Below, in pieces: positions 1 through 7,000 of a stretch of 7,740 bases of DNA. Position numbers and translations under genes: made by a program. Origin of the DNA: CAMXAS01 sp964442435 (GTDB taxonomy: Bacteria > Bacteroidota > Bacteroidia > Bacteroidales > P3); NCBI GenBank assembly GCA_964442435.1, contig CAYTZG010000037.1, positions 1-7,740 of the forward strand, written 5' to 3'. The notes under the pieces were generated by a model. It did not search any database, had not been told where the DNA came from, and worked only from the letters and a program-made list of their open reading frames with translations. Every line of letters begins with the position of its first letter. Positions within the stretch are counted from its first letter, which is position 1.

Positions 1-2727
1 GGTAAGACGCTTGTGGAGACGTTGCCGGTTTACCTCAACGCCTTGCCCGGCGAGGGCGTCCATGTGGTGACGGTGAACGACTACCTGGCCAAGCGTGACT
101 CGGAATGGATGGGGATGCTGTTTGAATTCCACGGCCTTAAGGTGGACTGCATCGACAAGCACCAGCCCAGCAGCGAGGCGCGCCGCAAGGCTTATCTGGC
201 CGACATCACCTACGGTACCAACAACGAATTCGGCTTTGACTACCTGCGCGACAATATGTGCCGCCACCCGGAAGAGCTCGTGCAGCGCAAGCACAACTAC
301 GCGATTGTGGATGAGGTCGATTCAGTCTTGATTGACGACGCGCGGACGCCTCTGATTATTTCGGGCCCCACGTTCAAGGGCGAGAATCAGGACTTCGAAC
401 GGCTCAAGCCGCAGATAGAGAAGATATATAACGCGCAGCGGACCGAAATCACGCAGGTGCTGGCCGAGGCCAAGCGGCTGCTGTCGGGCACGCCCTCGCC
501 CGAGGACGAGAAGAAAGGCGGGGAGTTGCTGTTGCAGGCGCACCGCGGCTTGCCGAAGAACAAGGCGCTCATCAAGTTCCTCAGCGAGCCGGGCATGAAG
601 ACGCTCTTGCAGAAGACCGAGAATTTCTACCTGCAGGAACAGGGCAAGCATATGCACGTCATCGACGACAAGCTGTTGTTCGTCATTGACGAGAAGCTGA
701 ACACGATAGACCTTACCGACCGCGGCGTGGACTTCCTCTCCGCGGGCGCGAACGACGCGCAGTACTACATCCTGCCGGACGTGGGCGCGCAGATCGCCGA
801 GCTGGAGAAACAGCCGCTGAGCGAGGCCGAGAAGGCGGAGAAGAAGAACGAGATCATGCGCGACTACGCGATTCAGTCGGACCGCGTGCATACGCTCAAC
901 CAGTTGCTCAAGGCCTACACGCTGTTCGAGAAAGACGTGGAATACGTGGTTATCGACAACGAGGTCAAGATTGTGGACGAACAGACGGGCCGTATCATGG
1001 ACGGCCGCCGTTATTCGGACGGTCTGCACCAGGCCTTGGAAGCCAAGGAAAACGTCAAGGTGGAGGCCGCCACGCAGACTTACGCCACGATTACGTTGCA
1101 GAACTACTTCCGTATGTACGCCAAGCTCGCCGGTATGACCGGTACGGCCGAGACGGAAGCGGGCGAACTTTGGAATATATACAAATTGGACGTGGTCTGC
1201 ATCCCGACCAACCGTCCCGTCATCCGCGAAGACCGCGAGGATTTGGTTTACAAGACCAAGCGCGAGAAATACAATGCCGTCATCGAGGAAATCGTGTCGT
1301 TGACCCAAGCCGGCCGGCCGGTGTTGGTGGGTACCACTTCGGTCGAGATTTCGGAATTGCTGAGCCGTATGCTCAAGGGCCGCGGCATCGCGCACAACGT
1401 CTTGAACGCCAAGTTGCATAAGAAAGAGGCCGATATCGTGGCCGAGGCCGGCCGCGCCGGCACGGTGACGATTGCCACGAACATGGCCGGCCGTGGTACC
1501 GACATCAAGTTGGGCGAAGGCGTCAAGGAGGCCGGCGGTTTGGCCATCATCGGCACCGAACGCCACGAGTCGCGGCGTGTGGACCGTCAGTTGCGCGGCC
1601 GTGCCGGCCGTCAGGGCGACCCGGGCTCGTCGCAGTTCTTCGTCTCGTTGGAAGACAACCTGATGCGCCTGTTCGCCTCCCAGCGGATTGCGGCCGTCAT
1701 GGACCGCATGGGCTACAAGGAAGGCGACGTCATTCAGGCGCCCATGATTACACGCGCCATCGAACGGGCGCAGAAGAAGGTGGAGGAGAACCATTTCGGC
1801 GTGCGCAAGCGCTTGTTGGAATACGACGACGTGATGAACGCCCAGCGCGAGGTCATCTACAAGAAACGCCGTCACGCGCTCTACGGCGATAGGCTCAGTT
1901 TGGACATCGCCAACATGATGTACGACACGGTGGAGAACCTGGTGGCCGAATTCAAGGACTGCCGCGACTACGAGGATTTCAACGGCCGTCTTATCCGCAC
2001 GTTCGGCGTGGCATCGCCCGTGGCGGAAAACGAGGCGCTGGCGATGAAGGAGGAGCAGCTTACGGAGACAGTCTTCAAGGCCGTCTATGAAGCCTACAAG
2101 CAGAAGTCGGAGGCCATCATGCGCGCCGCCTATCCCGTCATAGAGTCGGTGCACGAACGGCAGGGCGACCGCTTCGAGAACATCGCCATACCCATCACCG
2201 ACGGCCGCAAGACGCTCAACGTCGTGGCCAATATCAAGAAATGTTTGGAGTCGAATGGCAAGGAAATCATCTCGGCCATTCAGAAAGGGCTGTGCCTGGC
2301 GGTTATCGACGACGCTTGGAAAGAGCACCTGCGTGAGATGGACGACCTCAAGCAGTCGGTTCAGAACGCGACCTACGAGCAGAAAGACCCGCTGTTGATT
2401 TACAAGTTCGAGGCGTTCAACCTGTTCAAGCAGTTGATGGTGGATATCAACCGCGACGTGAGCGCGTTCCTCTGCCTCGGCCACCTGCCGATGGCGTCCC
2501 AAACCCAAATGGAGGAAGCGCGCGTGCAGCAGACCGACATGAGCCGTATGCGCATTTCGCGCCCCGACAGCGCGGGCGACGAAGGCCGCGCGCCGGTTCA
2601 GACGAACCAAACGCAGGAACGCGCCCGTCCGCAGCCCGTGCACGTGGAAAAGAAAGTGGGCCGGAACGACCCCTGTCCCTGCGGCAGCGGCAAGAAATAC
2701 AAGAACTGTCACGGCAAAGACGAATAA
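1..2727 (+). CDS. secA: Preprotein translocase ATPase SecA, 5'-truncated by the window edge
   Basis: SecA is the cytosolic motor that binds preproteins and drives them through the SecYEG channel by ATP hydrolysis. The window opens on Gly-Lys-Thr of the Walker A motif, so roughly the first 100-180 residues are missing; 908 residues remain and end at TAA 2725-2727. In fragment numbering, Walker B (DEVD) is at 104-107, the second nucleotide-binding domain carries ATNMAGRGTD at about 492-501, and the arginine-finger block QLRGRAGRQGD is at 530-540. Helical scaffold and wing regions follow. The C-terminus is a complete SEC-C zinc site (Cys892, Cys894, Cys903, His904), which in the family contacts SecB or ribosomes. 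The preprotein-binding region is longer than in E. coli SecA, with a charged, helix-like stretch at about 136-217, as is usual in Bacteroidetes. No frame break was seen. prfB follows after 3 nt. The identification is essentially certain. Confidence 0.98.
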   Translation, partial: GKTLVETLPVYLNALPGEGVHVVTVNDYLAKRDSEWMGMLFEFHGLKVDCIDKHQPSSEARRKAYLADITYGTNNEFGFDYLRDNMCRHPEELVQRKHNYAIVDEVDSVLIDDARTPLIISGPTFKGENQDFERLKPQIEKIYNAQRTEITQVLAEAKRLLSGTPSPEDEKKGGELLLQAHRGLPKNKALIKFLSEPGMKTLLQKTENFYLQEQGKHMHVIDDKLLFVIDEKLNTIDLTDRGVDFLSAGANDAQYYILPDVGAQIAELEKQPLSEAEKAEKKNEIMRDYAIQSDRVHTLNQLLKAYTLFEKDVEYVVIDNEVKIVDEQTGRIMDGRRYSDGLHQALEAKENVKVEAATQTYATITLQNYFRMYAKLAGMTGTAETEAGELWNIYKLDVVCIPTNRPVIREDREDLVYKTKREKYNAVIEEIVSLTQAGRPVLVGTTSVEISELLSRMLKGRGIAHNVLNAKLHKKEADIVAEAGRAGTVTIATNMAGRGTDIKLGEGVKEAGGLAIIGTERHESRRVDRQLRGRAGRQGDPGSSQFFVSLEDNLMRLFASQRIAAVMDRMGYKEGDVIQAPMITRAIERAQKKVEENHFGVRKRLLEYDDVMNAQREVIYKKRRHALYGDRLSLDIANMMYDTVENLVAEFKDCRDYEDFNGRLIRTFGVASPVAENEALAMKEEQLTETVFKAVYEAYKQKSEAIMRAAYPVIESVHERQGDRFENIAIPITDGRKTLNVVANIKKCLESNGKEIISAIQKGLCLAVIDDAWKEHLREMDDLKQSVQNATYEQKDPLLIYKFEAFNLFKQLMVDINRDVSAFLCLGHLPMASQTQMEEARVQQTDMSRMRISRPDSAGDEGRAPVQTNQTQERARPQPVHVEKKVGRNDPCPCGSGKKYKNCHGKDE

Positions 2728-2730
2728 GTC

Positions 2731-3808
2731 ATGTACAACGAAGAGCAGATAAAGGATTTAGCGCAGCGGTTAGATGCGCTGAGGAGGTTTCTTTGACATC
2801 GAAGGCAAAGAAAAATTCGTAGCGGAGGAAGAGCGCAAGACCCAGGCGGAAGACTTTTGGAACGACCCCAAGCAGGCGCAGAAGACGCTCAAGGGCATCC
2901 GTTCGCAGAAGACGTGGATAGAGGCTTACGAGGCCCTGCGGCAGACGCAGGACGAGGTGGCGGTCATGAGCGAGTTTTTAGAGGCCGGCGAAGCCGCGGA
3001 AGCGGACGTGGATGAGGTTCTGCAGCGGTTCAGGACGCAGGTCGAGGAGTTGGAGTTCAAGAAGATGCTCTCCGAGGAGGAAGACCGCTTGGGCGGCATG
3101 GTCACGATCAATTCCGGCGCGGGCGGCACCGAGTCGCAGGACTGGGCGCAGATGCTCATGCGGATGTATATGCGTTGGGGCGAACGTCACGGCTACAAGG
3201 TCAGCGTGGTGGACTGCCAGGAGGGCGAACAGGCCGGCATCAAGTCGGCCACGTTGGAGTTCGAGGGGGATTTCGCCTACGGTTATCTCAAGAGCGAGAA
3301 CGGCGTTCACCGGCTCGTGCGGATTTCGCCTTTCGACGCGGCGGCGCGGCGTCACACGTCCTTCGCTTCGGTCTATGCCTATCCCGTTATCGACGACAAC
3401 ATCGAGATAGAGGTCAACCCGGCCGACATCACGTGGGAGACCTACCGTTCGAGCGGCCCCGGCGGTCAGAACGTCAACAAGGTGGAGACGGCCGTCCGTC
3501 TGCGGCACGCGCCCACGGGCATCATCATCGAGTGTCAGATCACGCGCTCCCAGTTGCAGAACCGCGAAAAGGCCATGCAGATGCTCAAGTCGCAGCTCTA
3601 TGAAATCGAGATGCGCAAGAAGCGCGAGAAAATAGCCGAGATAGAGGGGAGCAAGAAGAAGATAGAATGGGGTTCGCAAATCCGTTCGTATGTGTTGCAG
3701 CCTTACCGCATGGTCAAGGACTTGCGTTCCAACTACGAGACGTCCGACACCCAGGGGGTTTTGGACGGCGACATCGACGGATTGATAAAAAGCGTATTGT
3801 TGTTATAA
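2731..3808 (+). CDS. prfB: Peptide chain release factor 2 (RF2), expressed by +1 programmed frameshift
   Basis: RF2 recognises UAA and UGA stop codons in the ribosomal A site and triggers peptide release. Translation starts at ATG 2731 and reads 21 codons in frame 1 to an in-frame TGA at 2794-2796. It then continues in frame 2 from GAC 2795, joining as 2731-2793 plus 2795-3808 to give 358 residues. The downstream frame has a stop at 2780-2782 and no ATG, GTG or TTG between that stop and GTG 2957. The first 75 residues, which match RF2 family sequence across the junction (LRRFL then DIEGKE), can therefore only come from a frameshift. The SPF tripeptide anticodon is at residues 199-201 and the catalytic GGQ at 244-246. 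The length is normal for the family (about 365). It begins 3 nt after secA. Expression is expected to be autoregulated: low RF2 makes UGA decoding slow and favours the shift. This is not a pseudogene. Confidence 0.97.
2782..2797 (+). promoter_or_regulatory. RF2 +1 programmed ribosomal frameshift site
   Basis: The sequence reads AGG AGG TTT CTT TGA C. It comprises an SD-like AGGAGG (2782-2787), a three-base spacer, the slippery Leu codon CTT (2791-2793) and the in-frame stop TGA followed by C (2794-2797). This matches the architecture of the E. coli prfB site (AGGGGG, three bases, CTTTGAC) in order and spacing. By established mechanism, SD to anti-SD pairing and a slow UGA decoding step let peptidyl-tRNA-Leu slip from CUU to UUU, after which GAC is read. 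Confidence 0.95.
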
Positions 3809-3820
3809 GATTCGGGGGAT

Positions 3821-4573
3821 ATGTTGGAGAAACCGATTTTGATGCCGGAGAACGGCGCCTATGCGCTGACAATCATCGTGCCGGTATATAACGAGGAAGA
3901 CAATATGGCGGCGCTGGAGGCGCGGCTTTCGGCCTATCTGCCCACGGCGCTCGTGCCCGCCTGCGTGCTGTTCGTCAACGACGGTTCGGCCGACGCCAGC
4001 CTGGCGCTCATCAAGGAAATCTGCGCGCGGCATCCGCATTTCTACTACATCAGTTTCGAGCAAAACGCGGGTCTGAGCGCGGCCATGAAAGCCGGCATAG
4101 ACGTGGCGGTTTCGGACTACGTGGGCTATATGGACGCCGACCTGCAGACCACGCCCGAAGATTTCAACCTCTTGCTGCCGCACGTGGAGGCGTATGCGCT
4201 GGTCATGGGGATGCGGGCCAACCGCAAGGACTCCGGTTTCAAGAAGCTGCAGTCCAAAATCGCCAACGGCTTCCGCCGCGCCATGACGCACGACGGCGTG
4301 AGCGACACGGGCTGTCCGCTCAAAATCATGCGGACCGACTATGCCAAGCGCGTGCCGTTCTTTACGGGTATGCACCGTTTTCTGCCGGCCCTGATACAGT
4401 TGCAGGGCGGCAAGGTCAAGGAAATAGCGGTGCGCCATTTCCCGCGCACGGCCGGCGTTTCCAAATACCATCTGTGGAACCGGCTCGTGGGCCCGTTCAT
4501 GGATTGCTTCGCGTACCGTTGGATGAGGAAGCGGTATATACGTTATGTCATCGGGGAGCGTAATTTTGAATGA
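3821..4573 (+). CDS. Family 2 glycosyltransferase, polyprenyl-phosphate sugar synthase-like
   Basis: This 250-residue GT-A fold glycosyltransferase probably moves a sugar from a nucleotide donor to a polyprenyl phosphate at the inner face of the cytoplasmic membrane. The N-terminal strand with the PVYNEE motif is at about 18-26, the nucleotide-binding NDGS at 53-56 and the metal-binding DAD at 105-107, followed by LQTTPED. A DTGCPLKIM block in the C-terminal half resembles the acceptor-side motif of dolichol-phosphate-mannose synthase and ArnC-like enzymes. No transmembrane helix is visible, unlike ArnC or GtrB, which carry two, so it resembles the soluble DPM1 type; the basic C-terminus could hold it at the membrane. 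ATG 3821 lies 12 nt after prfB and another in-frame ATG lies at 3842; the first is preferred because it leaves a short normal lead-in. The sugar cannot be read from the sequence. The downstream LAB_N and ArnT-like genes support a lipid-carrier role. GT2 is certain; the acceptor is inferred. Confidence 0.88.
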   Translation: MLEKPILMPENGAYALTIIVPVYNEEDNMAALEARLSAYLPTALVPACVLFVNDGSADASLALIKEICARHPHFYYISFEQNAGLSAAMKAGIDVAVSDYVGYMDADLQTTPEDFNLLLPHVEAYALVMGMRANRKDSGFKKLQSKIANGFRRAMTHDGVSDTGCPLKIMRTDYAKRVPFFTGMHRFLPALIQLQGGKVKEIAVRHFPRTAGVSKYHLWNRLVGPFMDCFAYRWMRKRYIRYVIGERNFE

Positions 4574-4589
4574 TTTTTGATGAGCCGTG

Positions 4590-5306
4590 ATGTTGTCCGC
4601 CATTGATTTCAACGCCCTTTGGGAGTCTGTCGCCACGTGGTGGCGCGATGAGCCGATGAAGTGGCTTTACATCATCGGTTTTCTGGCGCAGGCCTTTTTC
4701 TCGGCGCGTCTGTTCCTGCAATGGCTGTTGTCGGAACGTTCGCGTCAGGTGGTCTCGCCCTCCGTCTATTGGATTCTGAGCATCGCGGGCTCCTACCTGC
4801 TGTTTATATACGGTTGGTTGCGCGACGATTTCGCCATTATCTTCGGGCAGTTCATCTCGTATTATATATACCTGTGGAACCTGCGGGAAAAGGGCCTGTT
4901 GGCGCGCGTGCCGGCCGTGTTCCGCTATGTGCTGGCGCTTACGCCCGTGGCCGCCGTGCTGTTGGCCATCGGCAATGCGGAAGCCTTTGCGCGCGACTTC
5001 TTCATGAACGAGCGGATTCCGTTTTGGCTCGTGCTGTTCGGCTCGTCGGGTCAAATCGTGTTCACGCTCAGGTTCATCTACCAGTGGTTCTATTCCTACA
5101 AGCGCAAGGCCTCCATCCTGCCCGTCGGCTTTTGGGTCATCAGCCTCGTGGGGTCGGGCCTCATCGTTTCGTACGGGCTTTTCCGGCGCGACCCGGTCAT
5201 CATTCTCGGACAGTCGTTCGGCTTTGTGGCCTATATCCGCAACATCATGCTGGGCATGAAGGCGGCCAAGGCCGGGCAGAACGGCGATAAAACGCGGGAG
5301 GCATGA
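4590..5306 (+). CDS. Tandem LAB_N (lipid A biosynthesis N-terminal) domain membrane protein
   Basis: This 238-residue membrane protein is built from two homologous LAB_N-type units at about 25-97 and 146-218, joined by a hydrophobic linker that may form one extra helix (about 108-125). Each unit looks like three membrane segments and shares Gln, Arg, QW, Pro, W..S..GS, YG..R.D, GQ, Tyr and Asn in the same places. The domain is known as the N-terminal part of some lipid A disaccharide synthases and as stand-alone proteins. No catalytic residues for LpxB are present, so this is not LpxB itself. Its biochemical role is not established; the three-helix-repeat layout recalls PQ-loop/SWEET-type carriers, which would suit movement of a lipid-linked sugar, but that is inference. 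An in-frame TGA at 4581-4583 leaves only GTG 4587 or ATG 4590 as upstream starts; ATG is preferred. It starts 16 nt after the GT2 and its stop overlaps the next start (ATGA). Confidence 0.87.
   Translation: MLSAIDFNALWESVATWWRDEPMKWLYIIGFLAQAFFSARLFLQWLLSERSRQVVSPSVYWILSIAGSYLLFIYGWLRDDFAIIFGQFISYYIYLWNLREKGLLARVPAVFRYVLALTPVAAVLLAIGNAEAFARDFFMNERIPFWLVLFGSSGQIVFTLRFIYQWFYSYKRKASILPVGFWVISLVGSGLIVSYGLFRRDPVIILGQSFGFVAYIRNIMLGMKAAKAGQNGDKTREA
4662..4880 (+). repeat. LAB_N unit 1 (coding repeat)
   Basis: Residues 25-97 of the membrane protein. They align without gaps, at a fixed offset of 121 residues, to residues 146-218; 25 of 73 positions are identical by hand count. The similarity is at protein level and I did not see long nucleotide identity, so the duplication is old. 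Confidence 0.85.
5025..5243 (+). repeat. LAB_N unit 2 (coding repeat)
   Basis: Residues 146-218, the second copy. Shared positions with unit 1 include W25/W146, Q34/Q155, R40/R161, QW44-45/165-166, P57/P178, W61/W182, GS67-68/188-189, YG74-75/195-196, R78/R199, D80/D201, GQ86-87/207-208 and N97/N218. Confidence 0.85.
5303..5306 (+). promoter_or_regulatory. ATGA stop/start overlap (LAB_N protein to ArnT-like)
   Basis: The start codon ATG 5303-5305 shares bases with the TGA stop 5304-5306 of the upstream gene, the usual sign of coupled translation by re-initiation. The GGGAGG at 5296-5301 ends one base before ATG, which is too close to act as a normal ribosome binding site. Confidence 0.7.
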
Positions 5307-7000
5307 AATATCGGGCTTGGATAAGGGATTACGGCTGTTATCTGCTGTGGCTCGCGGCCCTGTTGCCGCTGGCGTTCCTGCGCGACTTCACGCCGTCCAA
5401 CGAGCTGCGCTATATGTCGATTGCCGATGAGGCGCTGCGCGAAGGGCATTGGTTCGCCTTTTACCATCAGGGGGAACCCTATGCCGACAAGCCGCCGCTT
5501 TACCTGTGGCTCGTCATTTTGGGGAGGTGGCTGTTCGGCGACGGCTGCATGGGCTTTTTGAGCCTGTTTTCGATTTTGCCCGGCTTGGGCATCGTGGCGG
5601 TCATGGACCGTTGGGTGCGCGGTTGCGGCGGCTTGGACTTGACGCGCCGCCGGGCGGGGCAGTGGATGCTGCTGACAACGGCTTTCTTTGCGGGCGGCAT
5701 GGTGGTCTTGCGCATGGATATGCTCATGAGCCTGTTCATCGTGCTGGCGTTGCGCGTGTTCTATCGTATATACGAAGGACGGGAAAGGGCGGGCGACCGC
5801 TGGTGGTTCCCGCTCCTCGTCTTTATGGCCCTGTTTACGAAAGGGCCCTACGGCGTGATGATACCGGTGGCGGGCGCCATGGTGTTCCTGTTGGTGGAAC
5901 GCTGCGGCAAGACCTACCGCCGCGGCTTGTGGCGCCGTTGTTTCGGCTGGCGGTTTTGGCTCGTGCTGTTGGGCCTGTCGGGGCTTTGGTGGGGCATGGT
6001 CTATGCGGAAGGCGGCTACGGCTATCTGCATAACCTGCTGTTCAACCAAACCGTGCACCGGGCCGTGGACTCGTTCAGCCACAAGCGGGGCTTTTTCTAT
6101 TATTTCTGGAGTTTCGGCCATGCGGCCGCCCCTTGGTCGCTGTTGTATGTGGCCGTGCTGCTGTCGGCTTTGGTGGCCCGGCTGCGGCGGCGGACGGCCC
6201 CGGAGGCGGGGTCGGAGGCCGATGGCGATACGGCCCTGCCGCGCTTTTTCCTGACGGTGTTTCTGACCAGCCTGCTCATGCTCTCTTGCGTGAGCGCTAA
6301 ACTGGAAGTCTATCTGTTGCCGGTCTATCCGTTTGTCGTCTATTACGTTCTGTTGCGGATGCCGCGCTGGGAAAGCCGCCTGTGGGCGCGGTTGGCGGTG
6401 TCGGTGCCGCTCTTGGCGCTGACGCTGGCGTTGCCGGCCGTGCTGTGTCTGCCGGGCCGGATGCCGTCTTTGGTCTTGTTACAAGGGTTTTCGATATATA
6501 TAGCGGCCGCCGTATTGACGGCCGGCGGGCTGTGGGGCTGGTGGCTGTTGTGGCGTCGGCGCGACACGGCCAATACCGTCCGCACGGTAGGGCTGTCGCT
6601 GTTCGTGGCCGTCTTTTTCGGCGCGTTCCGCTTGCCCGCGCTCAATCCATATATGGGCTACGGCGCGTTGGCGCGGGCCGGACAGGCTTTGGTGGCCGAG
6701 CGGATGCCCGAAGGCGCGGTCTTGGTTTGGGATGACCCGACGGTGGCTTACGGCGCCTATCGCGTGCGGCGGGCCGTGGGCATGGCGGCCTACGTCAAAC
6801 AGCCGGTACATGAACTGCAGCGTTGGGATGAGGTACGTCCGATGACGGAGGCGGGGCGGCCGCTGCTGATGTTCATCAGCAGCGGGGCTTTGGCCGCGGA
6901 ACCGGCGGTGGCGTCGGCCTGCGCCGGAAGGCCGCAGCGGGCGGTTGGCCCCTATACGGCGGTGTGGTTCGACGCGGAAACGGAAGGAGAAAGGCCATGA
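5303..7000 (+). CDS. ArnT/PMT-like integral membrane glycosyltransferase
   Basis: This 565-residue polytopic membrane protein resembles the ArnT (4-amino-4-deoxy-L-arabinose transferase) and protein-mannosyltransferase group of GT-C enzymes, which take a sugar from a polyprenyl phosphate and attach it to an acceptor on the periplasmic face. After a first membrane helix (about 13-26) comes the conserved first periplasmic loop with NELRY (33-37), the position of the acidic catalytic motif. It is followed by YADKPPLYLW (60-69), matching the conserved Lys-Pro-Pro segment of the family with Lys63. Roughly a dozen hydrophobic segments follow. From about residue 448 to the end is a non-membrane domain of about 118 residues, as in ArnT. 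ATG 5303 overlaps the preceding stop in ATGA, and its own stop overlaps the epimerase start the same way. The transferred sugar and the acceptor (lipid A, O-antigen or protein) are not visible. The epimerase downstream makes a uronic acid plausible. Confidence 0.86.
   Translation: MKYRAWIRDYGCYLLWLAALLPLAFLRDFTPSNELRYMSIADEALREGHWFAFYHQGEPYADKPPLYLWLVILGRWLFGDGCMGFLSLFSILPGLGIVAVMDRWVRGCGGLDLTRRRAGQWMLLTTAFFAGGMVVLRMDMLMSLFIVLALRVFYRIYEGRERAGDRWWFPLLVFMALFTKGPYGVMIPVAGAMVFLLVERCGKTYRRGLWRRCFGWRFWLVLLGLSGLWWGMVYAEGGYGYLHNLLFNQTVHRAVDSFSHKRGFFYYFWSFGHAAAPWSLLYVAVLLSALVARLRRRTAPEAGSEADGDTALPRFFLTVFLTSLLMLSCVSAKLEVYLLPVYPFVVYYVLLRMPRWESRLWARLAVSVPLLALTLALPAVLCLPGRMPSLVLLQGFSIYIAAAVLTAGGLWGWWLLWRRRDTANTVRTVGLSLFVAVFFGAFRLPALNPYMGYGALARAGQALVAERMPEGAVLVWDDPTVAYGAYRVRRAVGMAAYVKQPVHELQRWDEVRPMTEAGRPLLMFISSGALAAEPAVASACAGRPQRAVGPYTAVWFDAETEGERP
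6985..7000 (+). promoter_or_regulatory. SD-like AGGAG and ATGA overlap before the epimerase
   Basis: ATG 6997 overlaps TGA 6998-7000 of the ArnT-like gene. AGGAG at 6985-6989 lies 7 nt before the ATG, a canonical ribosome-binding spacing that is absent at the other starts in this window. It lies inside Glu/Gly codons of the upstream gene, so chance is possible, and SD sequences are generally weak determinants in Bacteroidetes. Confidence 0.4.

Noticed and set aside
1309..1322. GCCGGCCGGCC palindromic runs in secA (also near 1447-1461) as hairpins or repeats
   Set aside because: They are explained by consecutive Ala, Gly and Arg codons in conserved SecA sequence; no T-run or spaced array accompanies them.
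322..2712. A very long antisense open frame (about 796 codons) opposite secA
   Set aside because: GC-rich codon use leaves the opposite strand free of stops; the translation is low-complexity (His, Val, Leu, Arg runs) with no recognisable domain, while the + strand is an unmistakable SecA.
2794..2796. In-frame TGA 21 codons into prfB as evidence of a pseudogene
   Set aside because: The surrounding AGGAGG/CTTTGAC site and the intact downstream SPF and GGQ motifs show programmed frameshifting, not decay.
3814..3818. GGGGG before the GT2 start as a ribosome binding site
   Set aside because: It ends only two bases before ATG 3821, too close for SD pairing at initiation.
3803..4636. Antisense open frame (about 277 codons) opposite the GT2 gene
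   Set aside because: It is the reverse complement of a clear glycosyltransferase with all motifs in frame; the His/Arg-rich translation has no family resemblance.
4863..4870. TATATATA and similar stretches as internal -10 promoter boxes
   Set aside because: All lie inside coding frames as Ile/Tyr or Val/Tyr codons, without a spaced TTTG-type -33 box; better treated as codon-pair usage.
5231..6121. Antisense open frame (about 296 codons) across the LAB_N/ArnT-like junction
   Set aside because: The composition is dominated by Gln, His, Pro and Arg with no domain, and it lies opposite two well-supported membrane proteins, so it is a shadow frame.
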